This document shows, in pieces, positions 1 through 17,700 of a stretch of 64,000 nucleotides of DNA; position 1 is the first letter of the stretch, and each line of letters begins with the position of its first letter. This stretch comes from Lamellibrachia satsuma (lineage: Eukaryota > Annelida > Polychaeta > Sabellida > Siboglinidae): positions 1,792,575-1,856,574 of the forward strand of contig BSQZ01000096.1 in NCBI GenBank assembly GCA_033239005.1, read 5' to 3'. The notes beneath the pieces were generated by a model that worked only from the letters and a program-made list of their open reading frames with translations, was not told where the DNA came from and searched no databases. Both the position numbers and the translations under genes were made by a program.

Positions 1-4238
<4,238 letters not shown>

Positions 4239-4329
4239 CTACAAAACGAAAAGTTGCAAACTAATGAGTTGGTAACTTAAGTCAAAGATGGTATCTGAGT
4301 GGTTGGCATTCATGGCTGTGAATATTCAA

Positions 4330-4780
4330 CAAGACTGTCATCCAAAACTACCAGCTCCAGATGGCATGTTGACAAAGATTGTCATCCAAAGCCACAAGCT
4401 CCAGATGGCATGTTAACAAAGATTGTCATCCAAAGCCACAAGCTCCAGATGGAATGTTGACAAAGACTGTCATCCAAAGCCACAAGCTCCAGATGGCATG
4501 TTGACAAAGATTGTCATCCAAAGCCACAAGCTCCAGATGGAATGTTGACAAAGACTGTCATCCAAAGCCACAAGCTCCAGATGGTATGTTGACAAAGATT
4601 GTCATCCAAAGCCACAAGCTCCAGATGGCATGTTAACAAAGATTGTCATCCAAAGCCACAAGCTCCAGATGGCATGTTGACAAAGACTGTCATCCAAAGC
4701 CACAAGCTCCAGATGGCATGTTGACAAAGATTGTCATCCAAAAATACCAGCTCCAGGTGGCATGTTGACAAAGAAGCCAT
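4330..4780. repeat. 44-bp array amplified from a CR1 3' tail
   Basis: About ten copies of a unit containing gattgtcatccaaagccac and ctccagatggcatgttgac. It aligns with the 3' tail of the CR1 element at 13330-13400 (gatttgccatccaagccaaa ... cagatggcaagtggacaagg). The unit starts and ends at the ACAAG words that flank this piece of the tail. It runs directly into the remaining CR1 fragment at 4776. Confidence 0.8.
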
Positions 4781-4985
4781 TGGTTTATCAACGATCCACA
4801 ATTTTTTTCATCGAAATGTGGCCTGTCCACGTCAGATGCCTGTCCATTGTGTTTTTGAACTTATTCACACTGCTATCATTTAGTACAGTCATTGCTATCA
4901 TTTAGTATAGCAAGATATAACTTGGTCCAATTAGTTATCTCCATCTATGAGAACAAGTACTTTCTTTACATCCTTACATCCAAAA
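4776..4985 (-). mobile_element. Degenerate CR1 3'-end fragment
   Basis: Similar to the last ~200 bp of the CR1 at 13330-17560 (aagccattggtttatcaacg; ttgtgtttttgaacttattc; atgagaacaagtactttc), in the same minus orientation. It is heavily mutated and 5' truncated. Confidence 0.7.
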
Positions 4986-5549
4986 TATAACTTCACTAAA
5001 ACTACTAAATATGTCTACATAAAAGTAAAAAATAATTTTTAAGAAAGTTTGAATAACTTGTGATGAAGGTAATGAATAGTGCTGTAAAATCATAGTGGCG
5101 TCTGTTAACTAACGTTGGATATAGATATATGACTTCAGAGGTATTAGGGTACAGCCTGGAGTTTTGACCCATCTGCATTTACAGACAAATGTATGACAAA
5201 TACATATGCTTAATTATCCATTCAAATACAATATTATTGATTGATGGAAAATTTGTAGGATTTTGGTGAACAAAATCACTTGTTTGTATTGTGTCATTAG
5301 TGTTATAGAGCAGAGCCTGACAGACCAGGTAGTAATACAGTATTTGTTGCACTAGGACACTGAGAGTGCTCAGCTAAATTTGGAAATGACTCAACTGGTA
5401 TAAATTGAGGGTGGTCAGGTTTAGCCTTGGCGACGCTTTTCTCAAAGAAGTATGTATAGTGATTGCACATACTTTGAACTTGATGTAAGTTAAAGGATCT
5501 GTAATGTGCTCAAACCAAAAACAAGTAAGTTGCAGGTTGTTAATATTTT

Positions 5550-5745
5550 CAGATGGCAAGTGGTGAAGAGAACAAGGAAGCCATTGGCTTATTGAGAATC
5601 CAACAATTTGATTATATAATTATGTATGGCCCGCCCTTATCAGACATCTGTCTATTAAACATATTCACATTACCGGCATTAACGCAATCATTTGACAGTT
5701 TGTTCCAATCAGGGTTGGCACGTTTTTCCAGCCCCTGTTTTTACC
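5550..5745 (-). mobile_element. CR1 3'-end fragment
   Basis: Aligns with the CR1 3' end (atggcaagtggtgaagagaa, aaggaagccattggcttatt, cccgcccttatcagacatct, gacagtttgttccaatc). Minus orientation, 5' truncated. The open frame across it is antisense and not a gene. Confidence 0.8.
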
Positions 5746-6068
5746 AGGTGGTAAATACAGCCCTGGGTAAAAAAAACAATAGTGGGAAAAACCTCCAGAG
5801 GGATTGTATTTGAAGTTGTATTGCAATAAAAGCTAGTGTAACAATACCAGAATGAATATATCATTGATTCTGGTCAATTATAATATAGTTTGACTTAAAA
5901 AACTGCTACAAAAAATTACATTCTAAAATATATTATCTACAGGTCTTCCACCTCTACCACTCATGATGCTTATTTTCAGTGCTGCTAGTACAGAATGTGA
6001 ATGTCTACTGAGCCTGGGAGATGGAGGCCATGTTATATACACATTTGGGAAGATACATGGTTTCTTGA

Positions 6069-7404
6069 CCTGGGACCGAAGTACTCAGTACTCATGTACT
6101 CGAGTACATTTTTTTAAATACTTGTACTCGTAAAAATTATGGTCATGTACCCATACTCGTATTCAATGTACTAAGATTTCACGAGTACATTACAAGTACA
6201 TCTGAGTACTTTTTTAATATGATATTGTGAAAATTATTTCATTTCTTATTTTATCAAATCATTGACAACTACAATAATTTCAAAAAAGATGGTAGCAAAT
6301 TGTATTACTTGCATATGTATCAAATAAAAAAGACCTATGTTTTCTAATATGAGATCATTAAAAACACTTTTATTGTGTCAATTCTATTGCAATAACCATG
6401 GTATTAATTGCAATGTAATAGCCCTTGATTTGTAATAATAATTATTGTTACATTTAGTGGGTGGTTTAATTTTTACTTGATATTGATGAGTTTTCACAAA
6501 TTCACACCGTAGATCAGTTTTCTGCACATTGAATGCACTGAAGCCACAAAGGCTTCACTTCATAAGGCAGCATCTTTTGATTCTTTTCCCAGTCAGAAAC
6601 CCCTATTTCATATCCATAGTTGAACTAGTTACCAGTCCAGGCCACAATCCTTGTGTTTATTTAATTAGGCCAGGAAGTCCAGTAAGCCCAAAATGAAAGG
6701 GTCATTCATCAGTTAGCCATAAAATGCCTTTGTTGCTATCAAAAGTGACAGTGTTAAGTACTGCTAGCTGAATCTTCTTCTGAAGAAGTTTGGTTACTCA
6801 AGTCCAGTTGTCTGGTGCCAATTTGTAGTGTGGTAAAGTACAAAGGGGATATTGAGCCCTGGACATTGGCAGGTGTTAATCCACCCTCTCAGCAAACATT
6901 AGTTGTGGACTTGTGGTCACTGCCAGCCACAACATGCCTAATAGTGATTCATATATATTTAATGGTTATATTTCTTTATTTCCTTTCTCTTGTTATGCTG
7001 TGCTATAAAATGTATTTTGAAAAGTATGTTCAATTAAAATACATTTTAACCCATATTTTAATGCATACCCTGAACATTTGCATTTGAATGCAAATTGCAC
7101 CTTTGAATGGAATACAACCCCCAGTTTGGTCCCAAACACAAAGATGTTTTTACATTTTTCCTCATAAAAAGTCTGATCAACTGCCGTTGCACAATCAACT
7201 CTTCCTGAATTAAATAAATTAACTCAGTGTTTAAAGTGTTTTATGTTTAAAATACATTATTATTACTACACAAAGTTACTATATCATACAAGAAGTACTC
7301 GTACTCATGGAAATGTACTTGTACTCAGCTTTGAGCTATGTACTCGTACTCAGCCATCAACAATGTACTTGTACTTTACTCATGAAAATGTACTCGGCCC
7401 CAGG
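6069..7404. mobile_element. Non-autonomous DNA transposon with GTACTC-rich ends (hAT-like)
   Basis: Imperfect terminal inverted repeats: cctgggaccgaagtac at 6069-6084 and gtactcggccccagg at 7390-7404. Both ends carry clusters of TACTCGTAC-type words as subterminal repeats (6080-6210 and 7285-7395), a layout typical of hAT elements. A possible 8-bp target duplication, tggtttct/tggtttcc, lies a few bases outside. The interior (6210-7280) is AT-rich and I recognise no transposase. Confidence 0.65.
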
Positions 7405-8412
7405 TGGTTTCCCAGCACACTACTGGGTCATGCAAATTGAATTAAGTTGGAGCTGATGTTGGGCTCATCGAGACAATGTCCTCAGTTGTCTGTAGTTCCT
7501 TAGCCCATATTAGAAGACATGCGGGCAGATATACTGACCATGCTCACCACTGCACCCCACATCAACATCTAAGACCTAGCTAAGAGACTAGCTGATTAAC
7601 CACACCCCCATCGCACTGGCATGATGTGTCCTACAGAGTAAGGACATTACTTGCAAGTACTAACACAGACACAGAATCAATAAAAAAAATTACTCTACGT
7701 TAGTTTAGACAAATTTCAGTTCACTTTTGCCAAATATATCAGTGAGAGAGGGCATGGGAAAAGAAATAAATCCTAAAATTAAACTGACGTCTCATATTTA
7801 TTACACGAGAAACATAAACTACGGTATTAAATAAGTTGGGTAGCTAGCGCGAAGTAATTTGAAAGTTGAAACCCCCAAAAAGCCAATGTATTGTGGGCGA
7901 TAAATAGGAATTTTTCAGTCGGCATGACAGAGCGAATTTCGACGCAGTGCTTGTTTTAAGTCTACTGCTGAAATATTGATTCTATGTGTATCACACGTTA
8001 AACAACAACCACATATTCTTCTATACGGTTAAAAATATTAATGCAGCGACACATAAATAAGATATATATTAAACAAACCATGCTTAGCTTCACCAACGCT
8101 TATCATGCAGAGCTGATTATGTCGTCTGCGAACTGCACATTCGTATCTACCAGACGCAAACTCGAATCAATCGATAACAACGTGGATTAATCGTTAGGAC
8201 AAAGTTCTGCCGAATGCTTTCAACAAAGGAGACTGGAGCAGCGATCTGTCTCTTCTAGTACTAACAAAATAATGCGAATATTGCATCGTATGTTAACAAA
8301 GCGCTATCGTGATTTTTTTATGTGTACTGGTTTGAAGTGAGAAGAAACTAGGGTGAGTTTACTGGGTGTGAAGTGTGCGAAAGCCGGTTGAGCGGTGTTG
8401 CTGGTGACAGCG
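7405..8412. promoter_or_regulatory. Intergenic region between PSMA4 and the laminin gene, probable divergent promoter
   Basis: The two genes are transcribed away from this interval. It should hold PSMA4 exon 1 (5' UTR and ATG), the laminin 5' UTR and both promoters. CpG density rises from about 8380 into laminin exon 1. No TATA box or other element can be assigned with confidence. The region is inferred from gene layout rather than from motifs. Confidence 0.45.
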
Positions 8413-8787
8413 ATGACTGTTTCTGCTCCCGCCAGATGGAAACGTGGTGAACAACGAGACGCGCCGTGGCGTTTGGCACTCATGTTGATTATCGCGTCTC
8501 CCGCCCTAGCAAACCCCGTCGACGTTGCTCTTAACAAGCCGGTGAAAGTGAACATAACGTGCGGCACATTTGGTGAAGAGACTTACTATGAACACACTGA
8601 TATATTCCAGTTGCCGTCGCGACGTCGTTTGAGAACGTGCACGAGCGACACGCATCCACCATCGGCCATGGTGGACGGCGACCCAGATACTTGGTGGCAA
8701 AGTATGTCTCGCAGCAACCTAATAAGGGCGGGTTATGGCGTATCAGACGACTCTCCCCAGGCAATCATCACTCTTGATCTTCTTCAG
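8413..8787 (+). CDS. Laminin alpha exon 1: signal peptide and first half of LN domain
   Basis: 375 nt, 125 codons, ending LLQ|gtgtgc. A charged N-terminal stretch is followed by a hydrophobic core ([15 protein letters not shown]), with cleavage likely after ALA. Then come [20 protein letters not shown] and [13 protein letters not shown], the latter corresponding to the DG-x-x-x-WWQS signature of LN domains. Local GC is higher than in the surrounding introns. Confidence 0.92.
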
Positions 8788-11700
8788 GTGTGCAGTTCGT
8801 CTCTTGACTTGTTATTGAATATTGTAGTTACCTGGTTCTGGGTTGGTACAGAATATGTTTTCGAATCTTGACTAGTTAGAATTTAATGACATAATAAATC
8901 ATAATTGGTACTGTTCAGTACTGTCTACTAGTGAGCCTGTGGGGTGTGGCAGGCATGTCAACTTCCCACCATTGTTGGTGGCCAAACTCCCACTTACAGC
9001 CACCTCCCTTCATACTAGTTTTGTAATCATGTTTGATACAGGCAACATGATTTATAGCCAGTATTTACCTTTGTATAATTATGCAGTTGATGCAGCGACA
9101 GTTCAGTTTCATATTTGTTCAGACCTGTGCATTCACTAGAACTCGTAATAGAAGTATATATCTGGTTCACAAGGATTATATTAATTAAGCCTAAATCTGT
9201 AGTAGTAGGAGTGACTGTAGGACTAGTATGTGACATGATCAAGTAATATATATGATCATTGAATACCAAGAAGACATTGAGGTTTTGTAACATGCTACTA
9301 GAACCTAAATAGTTAATTATTGGTAAAAGGGAATTGACACAAGTCTAAGTATTTAATTGATGTGATTGTGTGAAACAGATTTAAATTTATAGTCATACAA
9401 TATGACGCTTTGTGTTGATTTTAACTGCAGGTATTCGACATACAGAAGATTACTTTGACAATGGCTGATTCAAAGCGACCAGGCAACATACTTCTGCTCA
9501 AGTCATACGATGGTGTATCGTACCAGCCATGGGTGTATCGTGTAACATCTGAATATTCGTGTAGAACAACCTTCAAGAAACGCATTCTTTACACTCCACA
9601 GAAGCTTAACTCTGTGTTATGTCTTGGATTTAGTCAAATGGCAGCACCAAGATATGAACAGGTTAGGACAAATTTCGGTTTGAATTGGCTATTTATGATT
9701 GCAGTAGCACATTGGTCCATTGTGCAAACAATATTTTCTACCTCTGGTTGATGCTATTTGGGACAGGGATTTTAAGGTGTGTCTCATCTGAGTGGTCAAT
9801 GGGTAATACATAAAGAACATTCATCACATATCTCCAAAGATACGCACCAGTTTGCATGAAGCATTCTATGGAGATGCCATACAAGTTATGTAAAATAGCA
9901 TTGTAGTTGTTGATTTATGTGTTTAATTACAGTGTTTCCCCTGGGTAAAATGAAGTGTGTGGTGTAGTGGTGTAGTGGTGTATTGCCCATCAGGGGTGGA
10001 CAGAGCATCAAAATGGTGCACTATGGTGCAATTTGAAGGGTGTTTCAACTTCTTCACTTCAAGTTAGAAGGGGACAAAAAAATAAACAAGTGTAAGTGTT
10101 AGCAACAACTTGGAGACCATGCTTGAAACAAGTGTACTTTTATGTGCTTTTTAAGGTGGTGAAAAAAAAACAGCGAGGTGGCCCACCTCACTCGTCATAT
10201 ACCAGGGGAAACACTAATTAGCTTTCCTTTCAACTAATTACAGGGACAACATTAGAGCATTTTCGGTATACATGCATGATGAAGACTGAAATATTTAATT
10301 AATTGTAATGCCTACTTGCAGATTTCATTTGACTTTTCTGGGATTCGCAGAAGTTTGATTGTAAGTAAATACTCACTTGTTAGATCTGTGCGTACATGTT
10401 CTGATTCTTGTGTCTTTGATGTTAGATCTGTACATACATGTTCTGATTCTTGTGTCTTTGATGTTAAATCTGTACATACATGTTTTGATTCTTGTGTCTT
10501 TGATGTTAGATCTGTACATACATGTTTTGATTCTTGTGTCTTTGATGTTAGATCTGTACATACATGTTCTGATCCTTGTGTCCTTGTGTCTTTGATGTTA
10601 GATCTGGACATACATGTTCTGATCCTTGTGTCCTTGTCCTGTACATACATGTTCTGATTCTTGTGTCTTTGATGTTATATCTGTACATACATGTTCTGAT
10701 TCTTGTGTCTTTGATGTTATATCTGTACATACATGTTCTGATTCTTGTGTCTTTGATGTTAGATCTGTACATACATGTTCTAATTCTTGTGTCTTTGGAT
10801 GTTAGATCTGTACGTACATGTTCTGATTCTTGTGTCTTTGATGTTAGATCTGTACATACATGTTCTGATTCTTGTGTCTTTGATGTTATATCTGTACATA
10901 CATGTTCTAATTCTTGTGTCTTTGGATGTTAGATCTGTGCGTACATATTCTGATTATTATGTCTTTGGATCTAAGATCTGTGCATACATGTTCTAATTCT
11001 TGTGTCTTTGGATGTTAGATCTGTGCGTACATGTTCTGATTCTTGTGTCTGATTGTTAGATCTGTGCGTACATGTTCTGATTATTATGTCTTTGGATCTT
11101 AGATCTGTGCATACATGTTTTGATTGTAAGTAAATACTCACTTGATTGTAAGTAAACACTCACTTGTTAGATCTGTGCGGACATGTTCTGATTCTTGTGA
11201 CTTTGATGTTAGATCTGTACATACATGTTCTGATTCTTGTGTCTTTGTATGTTAGATCTGTGCATACATGTTCTGATTCTTGTGTCTTTGGATGTTAGAT
11301 CTGTGCGTACATGTTCTGATTCTTGCGTCTTTGGATGTTAGATCTGTGCGTACATGTACTGATTCTTGTGTCTTTGTATGTTAGATCTGTGCGTACATGT
11401 ACTGATTCTTGTGTCTTTGGATGTTAGATCTGTACATACATGTTCTGATTCTTGTGTCTTTGTATGTTAGATCTGTGCATACATGTTCTGATTCTTGTGT
11501 CTTTGTATGTTAAATATGTGCGTACATGTTCTGATTCTTGTGTCTTTGTATGTTAGATCTGTGCGTACATGTTCTGATTCTTGCGTCTTTGGATGTTAGA
11601 TCTGTACATACATGTTCTGCTTCTCTGCAAATTGCCAGCATATGATTCTATTGCAGGATTGGCGTAAATTGAGATATTTGAAAATCCAGTTCTACAGCAT

Positions 11701-14700
11701 GGAACTGACACTTGGTATCAACGGCGTACGATTTGTAAGTTTTCTAACACTACTATTTAGCACTATTAACATCATCACAGTGGCAACATCACTATTAACA
11801 TCACCACAGTGGCAACATCACTATTAGCATCATCACAGTGGCAACATCACTATTAACATCACCACAGTGGCAACATCACTATTAGCATAATCACAGTGGC
11901 AACATCAGTATTAACATCTCCACAGTGGCAATATCACTATTAGCATCACCACAGTGGCAACATCACTATTAGCATCATCACAGTGCAGTAATTGTAAGGA
12001 AACAGTAACAGAGGTGTAAAGTAAAATAAGTTTGATACTTCATTATAGCCCTTTTGGATCTGTTTTGGAAATAACCACTGTTGGAATTCTTCCAATGTCA
12101 CGTGGTAATATATAAGGTTTGTCAGGCTTAATAGTCATACCTTGTGTTCTATTTGGACAACCATGACATCATGATGATGAATTTGGGGAAATCCGAAGCT
12201 ATTATTTATTTGTTGGATTCTATATATTGTGGACATTTCCACAGTATTGATGGAACAGCATCTCAGGAGGGTCAAATATTGATGATCAATTTTTTTTTAT
12301 CCTATTCCAATGTGGAGTACTAAGAACTCCATTAACATCTGGACAGAATGACAGGTATGATATTTAAATATGATATGTTAATGCTGGGCAGAATGACAGG
12401 TATAATATTTAAATATGATATGTTAATGCTGGGCAGGTCTGCAAAATCAAACAAAATTCACAACTTTGGAAATACATCTAATTGAACAATAAATCTTATC
12501 AAGATGTATTTCAAGTGAGCAGTGCATTACAAGCAACCAATTCCTGACATTAATTGTAGTCAGGAATGTGACAATAAAATATGTCCCCACTTTCTTCACA
12601 TTTTCTACCTGAAATGATCAAAACGCATTTTTCCACAACAATTCCATAATTAAATAGCAACAAAAATGCAAAGTAAAAACTGTCTTTGTGGTGCATGTTT
12701 TTGGATGTGGCTTCAAATGAGAAAGGTGGAGTTTTATTTCGGAGTGGACAATTGTTTGGACAAGTAGAAGACTAGTTGATTTTTTGCTTGCGCAATGATA
12801 TATGAAATATGTGGTATGTTTGCTGAAGGCGTTAGCAACAAGTAGAGTGTGCATTAAAAGTAAGTGTGAAAAGTTGACATCACTTTATTAATTGATCATG
12901 TCTAATGCAAGGCTACATCTTAGTTCTTGACAATATGTTTATATGAATACATATTGTGATCAAATATACAAAATAAGTCTTCAGCATGTTTAAAACAAAA
13001 TGTGCCCGTGCATCTTAGAGATCACAGTCTAGATCACAGTTGTCATGTAACTAATTAGTTCCTATTACACCACTAGAAGATGGTGCATTTAACATGTTAT
13101 AATTCCTAAAATATTACAATTCCACGTCTTCAAACTTTCAGTTATTATTATCAAATATGTATGCTTCAAAAAAGTTCAAGGCATTCATGAGGTTGGCAGG
13201 GTCAAATCAAAGGACAATACTTAGAAAGTATGTGTTTCACATTTCTTAGTGTTTTTGAGGCATTTTGTTTAAAATCTCTTGTCGGCCATTATTTTCAGAA
13301 TAAGTACACATTTGTTGTCACCTTCATGTTTAACAAGATTTAACAAGATTTGCCATCCAAGCCAAAGGCCCAGATGGCAAGTGGACAAGGAAGCCATTGG
13401 CTTATCGAGAGTCCAACAATGTTCACCTACTTATAACCCGCCCTTCTGATATATGTGTCAACCTTGTTTTTAAACATATTCACGCTGCTAGCAGTTACAC
13501 AATCTGTAGACAGTTTGTTCCATTCATTTACTGTCCTCTGTGAGAACGAGTGCTTCCTGATGTCCAATCTACATTGATCCTTTACTAATTTTACCTCATG
13601 TCCTCTAGTTCTGCTATCCTTCTTGAGTGAGAAAAACATATTTCTATCAATATTTTCATACCCATTCAATATCTTAAAAACTTCAATCTGATCTCCTCTT
13701 AACCTCCTTGTCTCTAGAGTTGTTAAACCACATTCTTTCAGGCGTTCTTCATAACTAAGGTCTCTAAGTTCTGGAATCATTTTAGTTGCTCTCCTTTGTA
13801 TGCGTTCAAGCGTATCTATATCCTTCTTACGATATGGTCTCCATGCTTGTATACAGTATTCTAAATGAGGTCTAACTATTGCTTTATAAAGAAGTATAAT
13901 TAACTTTTTTCCCTTGTATGTTATGTTTCTTCTAATCAATCCAAGAATTTGATTACCCTTTGAAGCTGCAATACCACACTGCTCTGAAACTTTCATATCA
14001 GCGCTATTGTAACTCCTAAGTCCTTTTCTTTTACAGTAGTACCAAGAACAGTAGCTCCCATTTTATAGTTTACATTCAAGTTCCCATGTCCTGTATGTAG
14101 GCATTTACATTTCCCAAAATTGAACAGCATCTGCCATTTCTCAGACCATTTCACTAATCTGTCTAGATCGTTTTGTAAATGTTGTTTATCACCATCAGTA
14201 TTAACCTTTCTAAACAGTTTTGTGTCGTCCGCAAATTTCAGTACGTTACTTGTTATACTGTCGTCCAAGTCATTGATATAAATTAAGAATAATATAGGTC
14301 CTAATACTGATCCTTGAGGTACCCCACTCAAAACCGATTTCCAATTTGAAACTTCGCCATCTACTACAACTCGTTGTCTTCTGTCAGTCAGCCATTGTTC
14401 TACCCAGTCAGTTATGCTATCCCCGATACCATGGGCTTTTAATTTAAGTAGCAATCTTTGATGTGGCACTTTGTCAAAAGCTTTCTGAAAATCTAAGTAG
14501 ATAATATCTACTGGCGATCCTCGTCTATCCACTTAGTGATTTCTTCCAAAAACATAACACATTTGTTAAGCATGACCTCGCTTTAAGGAATCCATGTTGA
14601 GATGAATTTAATAATTTATGCTTAACGAGGAAGTCCACCATATGGTCTTTAATTAACCTTTCTAATAATTTACAAATCACTGACGTTAAACTCACTGGTC

Positions 14701-17700
14701 TGTAATTCTCTGACTTATTTCTCGAACCCTTTTTAAATAATGGTATGATGTTTGCTTCTTTCCATTCAAACGGAACAACTCCCTCTTTTAATGACAAGTT
14801 GAATACTCTTGCAAGTGGTATACTGATTTGATCTACTGTTTCCATTAGTAATTTTGGAGGAATCCCATCCACTCCCGGTGATTTGTTATCCTTCATTGCC
14901 TTTATTTTCCTAGCTACCAATTCTGGAGTTACAACTAACGGTCCTAAATAGTCAGATTTAGTCCCCTGAAATTTAGCATCAGCAACTGGTAATGAACTAA
15001 TATCTTCTTTTGTAAACACTGAACTGAAGTAACCATTTAGGTCTTCCGCCATTAAAAACCCCTGTGATATTATATTTCCAGCACTGTCTTCTAGAGGTCC
15101 AACCTTGTCTTGTACGTTTTGTTTACTTCCTGACATATGCATAAAAACTCTTGCTGTCAGTTTTTATGTTACATGCCAGTTTTTGCTCATAGCTTCTTTT
15201 AGATTGTCTGATTTCAGTTGTAGCTGCATTAAGTGCCTCTTTGTATTTTGCATAGTCTTCTTCCTTTCTGGTACGCCTATAAACCCTCCACATAGTTTGT
15301 TTTAGTATTATTTTTCTAATTGCCTCTTTTGACACGTGTTTCTTTCTACACCGTTTTCCTTGTTTTCGGAAGGGAACAAATTTATCAATGATACTCTCAA
15401 TTTCATATTTTAGAATATTCCAACATTCAATTGCAGTCTTATTCATCAGCATGTTATTCCAATCTAGCTGTGCTAAGTATTTTCTCATATCTTTGTAGTT
15501 ACCTTTGTGGAAGTTTCTCTTGTACGTTTTCTTATTTTTACTTTCTGATTTTACATTGATGTCAAAATGTATTTGATTATGGTCACTATTACCCAATGGT
15601 TCAAATATTTTTACATTGTCCACTAATTCTTTTTGTGATGACAAAACTATATCTAATACATTTTCTCCCCTGGTTGGTTCTAGTACGTGCTGAGTAAGAA
15701 AGCTATCCTGGATTAAACATAGAAATTGTTGATCATCAATCCCTGTGCTCTCTAGAGAATTCCATTGTATGTGTCCATGGTTAAAATCTCCCATTATGAT
15801 ACATTCCCCTTTACTAACTTCCTTTATAGCGTTTTTTATTTTTGTGTTGTCCTCTTCGCTTATGTTTGGACTTCGGTAAACTAATCCAACAGTTAATTTT
15901 GAATTTCCTGAAACAATTTTGCACCAAACAGCTTCATCGCAATCTGCTTCCTTTCTAGTTTCATTTCATAAGCCTGAATAGATTCTTTAACATATAAAAT
16001 AACTCCCCGCCCCTTCTTCCTATTCGATCTTTCCTAAACATTACGTATCCTGTCAGTCCTAATTCAGCATCTGTTATATCTATGTTGGCCCATGATTCAG
16101 TTATACCAATTATGTGAGGGTCAATATCTTCTACCATAATGTTTAATTCGCTTTTTCTTATTTACTATGCTCCTTGCATTTAAACATACGCATCTATAAC
16201 CTTTTTCAGAGATGTTTTTCGGATGATTTGATATTGGTTTATCTGTGCTAGTGGTCTCTTGTTCTGCTTGAGACACCTCTAGGTAACCCCCTGCACTTCT
16301 AGTTTAAAGAATGTTTACTTCCAAAATATTTGTCATTGTACCCAAGTCGCTATCTACTGCTGCTGAAAGTTTGTCCGCGAATACTGCCGCCCCTTTCCAC
16401 TTAAATGAAGCCCATCCTTCATGTACATATCACCCCTCCCAACAAAACTTTCCCATAAATCCACAAATCCAACTTCCTCTTCCCTACACAGCCTCTGGAC
16501 TAACATGTTAATTGCCATCCCCGACAATTTCGATATTTATGACCCCTCCTGCCCATCACAGGTAAAATCCCTGACAGTATTACCTGCTCAACCCGCGTCT
16601 GTTTTAGTGTTCTGACCAACTGCCTATATTTCCTAACTATGGCAGTTGTACCCTCCCTCTCTACGTTATTTGTCCCTACATGTACTAAAACAGATCCACC
16701 CTTACCAGAGCCTACGATGTTTTTACCCTCTCAGTTATCGCCTCTATTTTGGCTCCAGGCAAGCAGACCACCACATCATCTCCCTTGTTTAAGACTCTGT
16801 CGGTCTTCCTAACTATCGAATCCCCCACAAACACCCTCGCTCTCTTCCTCACCCTCTATCACTGCTGCAGAATAACTCTTCCTTTCGATCCTCCATCACA
16901 TTCTGTCCTGACCCCTTCCCTTCCGTCTCCCCCACTCCCTTCTCCTTCCCTCCTGTCTCCCCTACTCCCCTCTCCTTCACTCCGGTTGTTTTCCCTCCCG
17001 TCTCCCCCACTCCCTTCTCCTTCCCTCCTGTCTCCGCTACTCCCCTCTCCTTCACCCCGGTTGTCTTCCCTCCCGTCTCCCCACTCCCTTCTCCTTCCCT
17101 CCTGTCTCCCCTACTCCCCTCCTCCTTCACCCCGGTTGTCTTCCCTCCCGTTCCTTTCCTTCCCGTCTCCTTACGTCCTGTCTCCCTATGACCTGTCACC
17201 TTCCCTCCTCTCAGCTTCCTCCCAGGCTGAGGTGAGCTCTCCCTAGCATCTCTTGTGTCTTTCCCCACTTTATTGTCTACTGTTCCCTCACCGGAACTAC
17301 TGGCACAACTCCCCTGATCCCTTCCCACCATTGCCACAACGAGCAGTCTCAGCTCTTTCAACTCCACCTCTATTTCCTTCATCCTTGCGCATCCCCTACA
17401 CTCAAAATTAAAACTATCTGCCTGGACCTCAGCCCAGGACTTTTCGCACCCAGACTTGACGAAATCTACCCAGTTACTACAACTGCCACAAATTACGTGC
17501 CTTGTGGCCTTTAACTGTCGTTTGCACGGGGCCATCATACAATTTAGTTTTAATTAGTGTGCTACGTTAGCCTTGAATAAGGCTGTTTTTGTGATCAAAA
17601 GAACACTTTAGGCTAAAAATCCTGCCACCTAGCGAATACGGAGAACACTGTGTAACAAAACAACGAAGTGAGTGTGTACTAATTTACGCTAAAGTCCTGC

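Larger units (their letters stand above)
13330..17560 (-). mobile_element. Near-full-length CR1-type non-LTR retrotransposon (defective)
   Basis: Reading on the minus strand, the element has ORF1 (PHD-like finger, low-complexity linker, SGNH esterase), then ORF2 (AP-like endonuclease, reverse transcriptase), then a 3' UTR ending in a short direct repeat of AATCTTGTTA. This order and the repeated 3' terminus are typical of CR1. Both frames carry frameshifts or stops, so it is inactive as read. The 5' UTR may extend to about 17780, where a second CR1 copy begins in the opposite orientation. Fragments of the same family lie at 4776, 5550, 17785, 20540, 30690 and 43549. Confidence 0.93.

Noticed and set aside
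8395..8412. Upstream extension of laminin exon 1 starting at GTG 8395
   Set aside because: GTG starts are not usual for nuclear genes in animals. ATG at 8413 gives a plausible signal peptide.
16749..17246. Plus-strand Ser/Pro/Leu-rich frame
   Set aside because: Antisense shadow of the low-complexity linker in CR1 ORF1.
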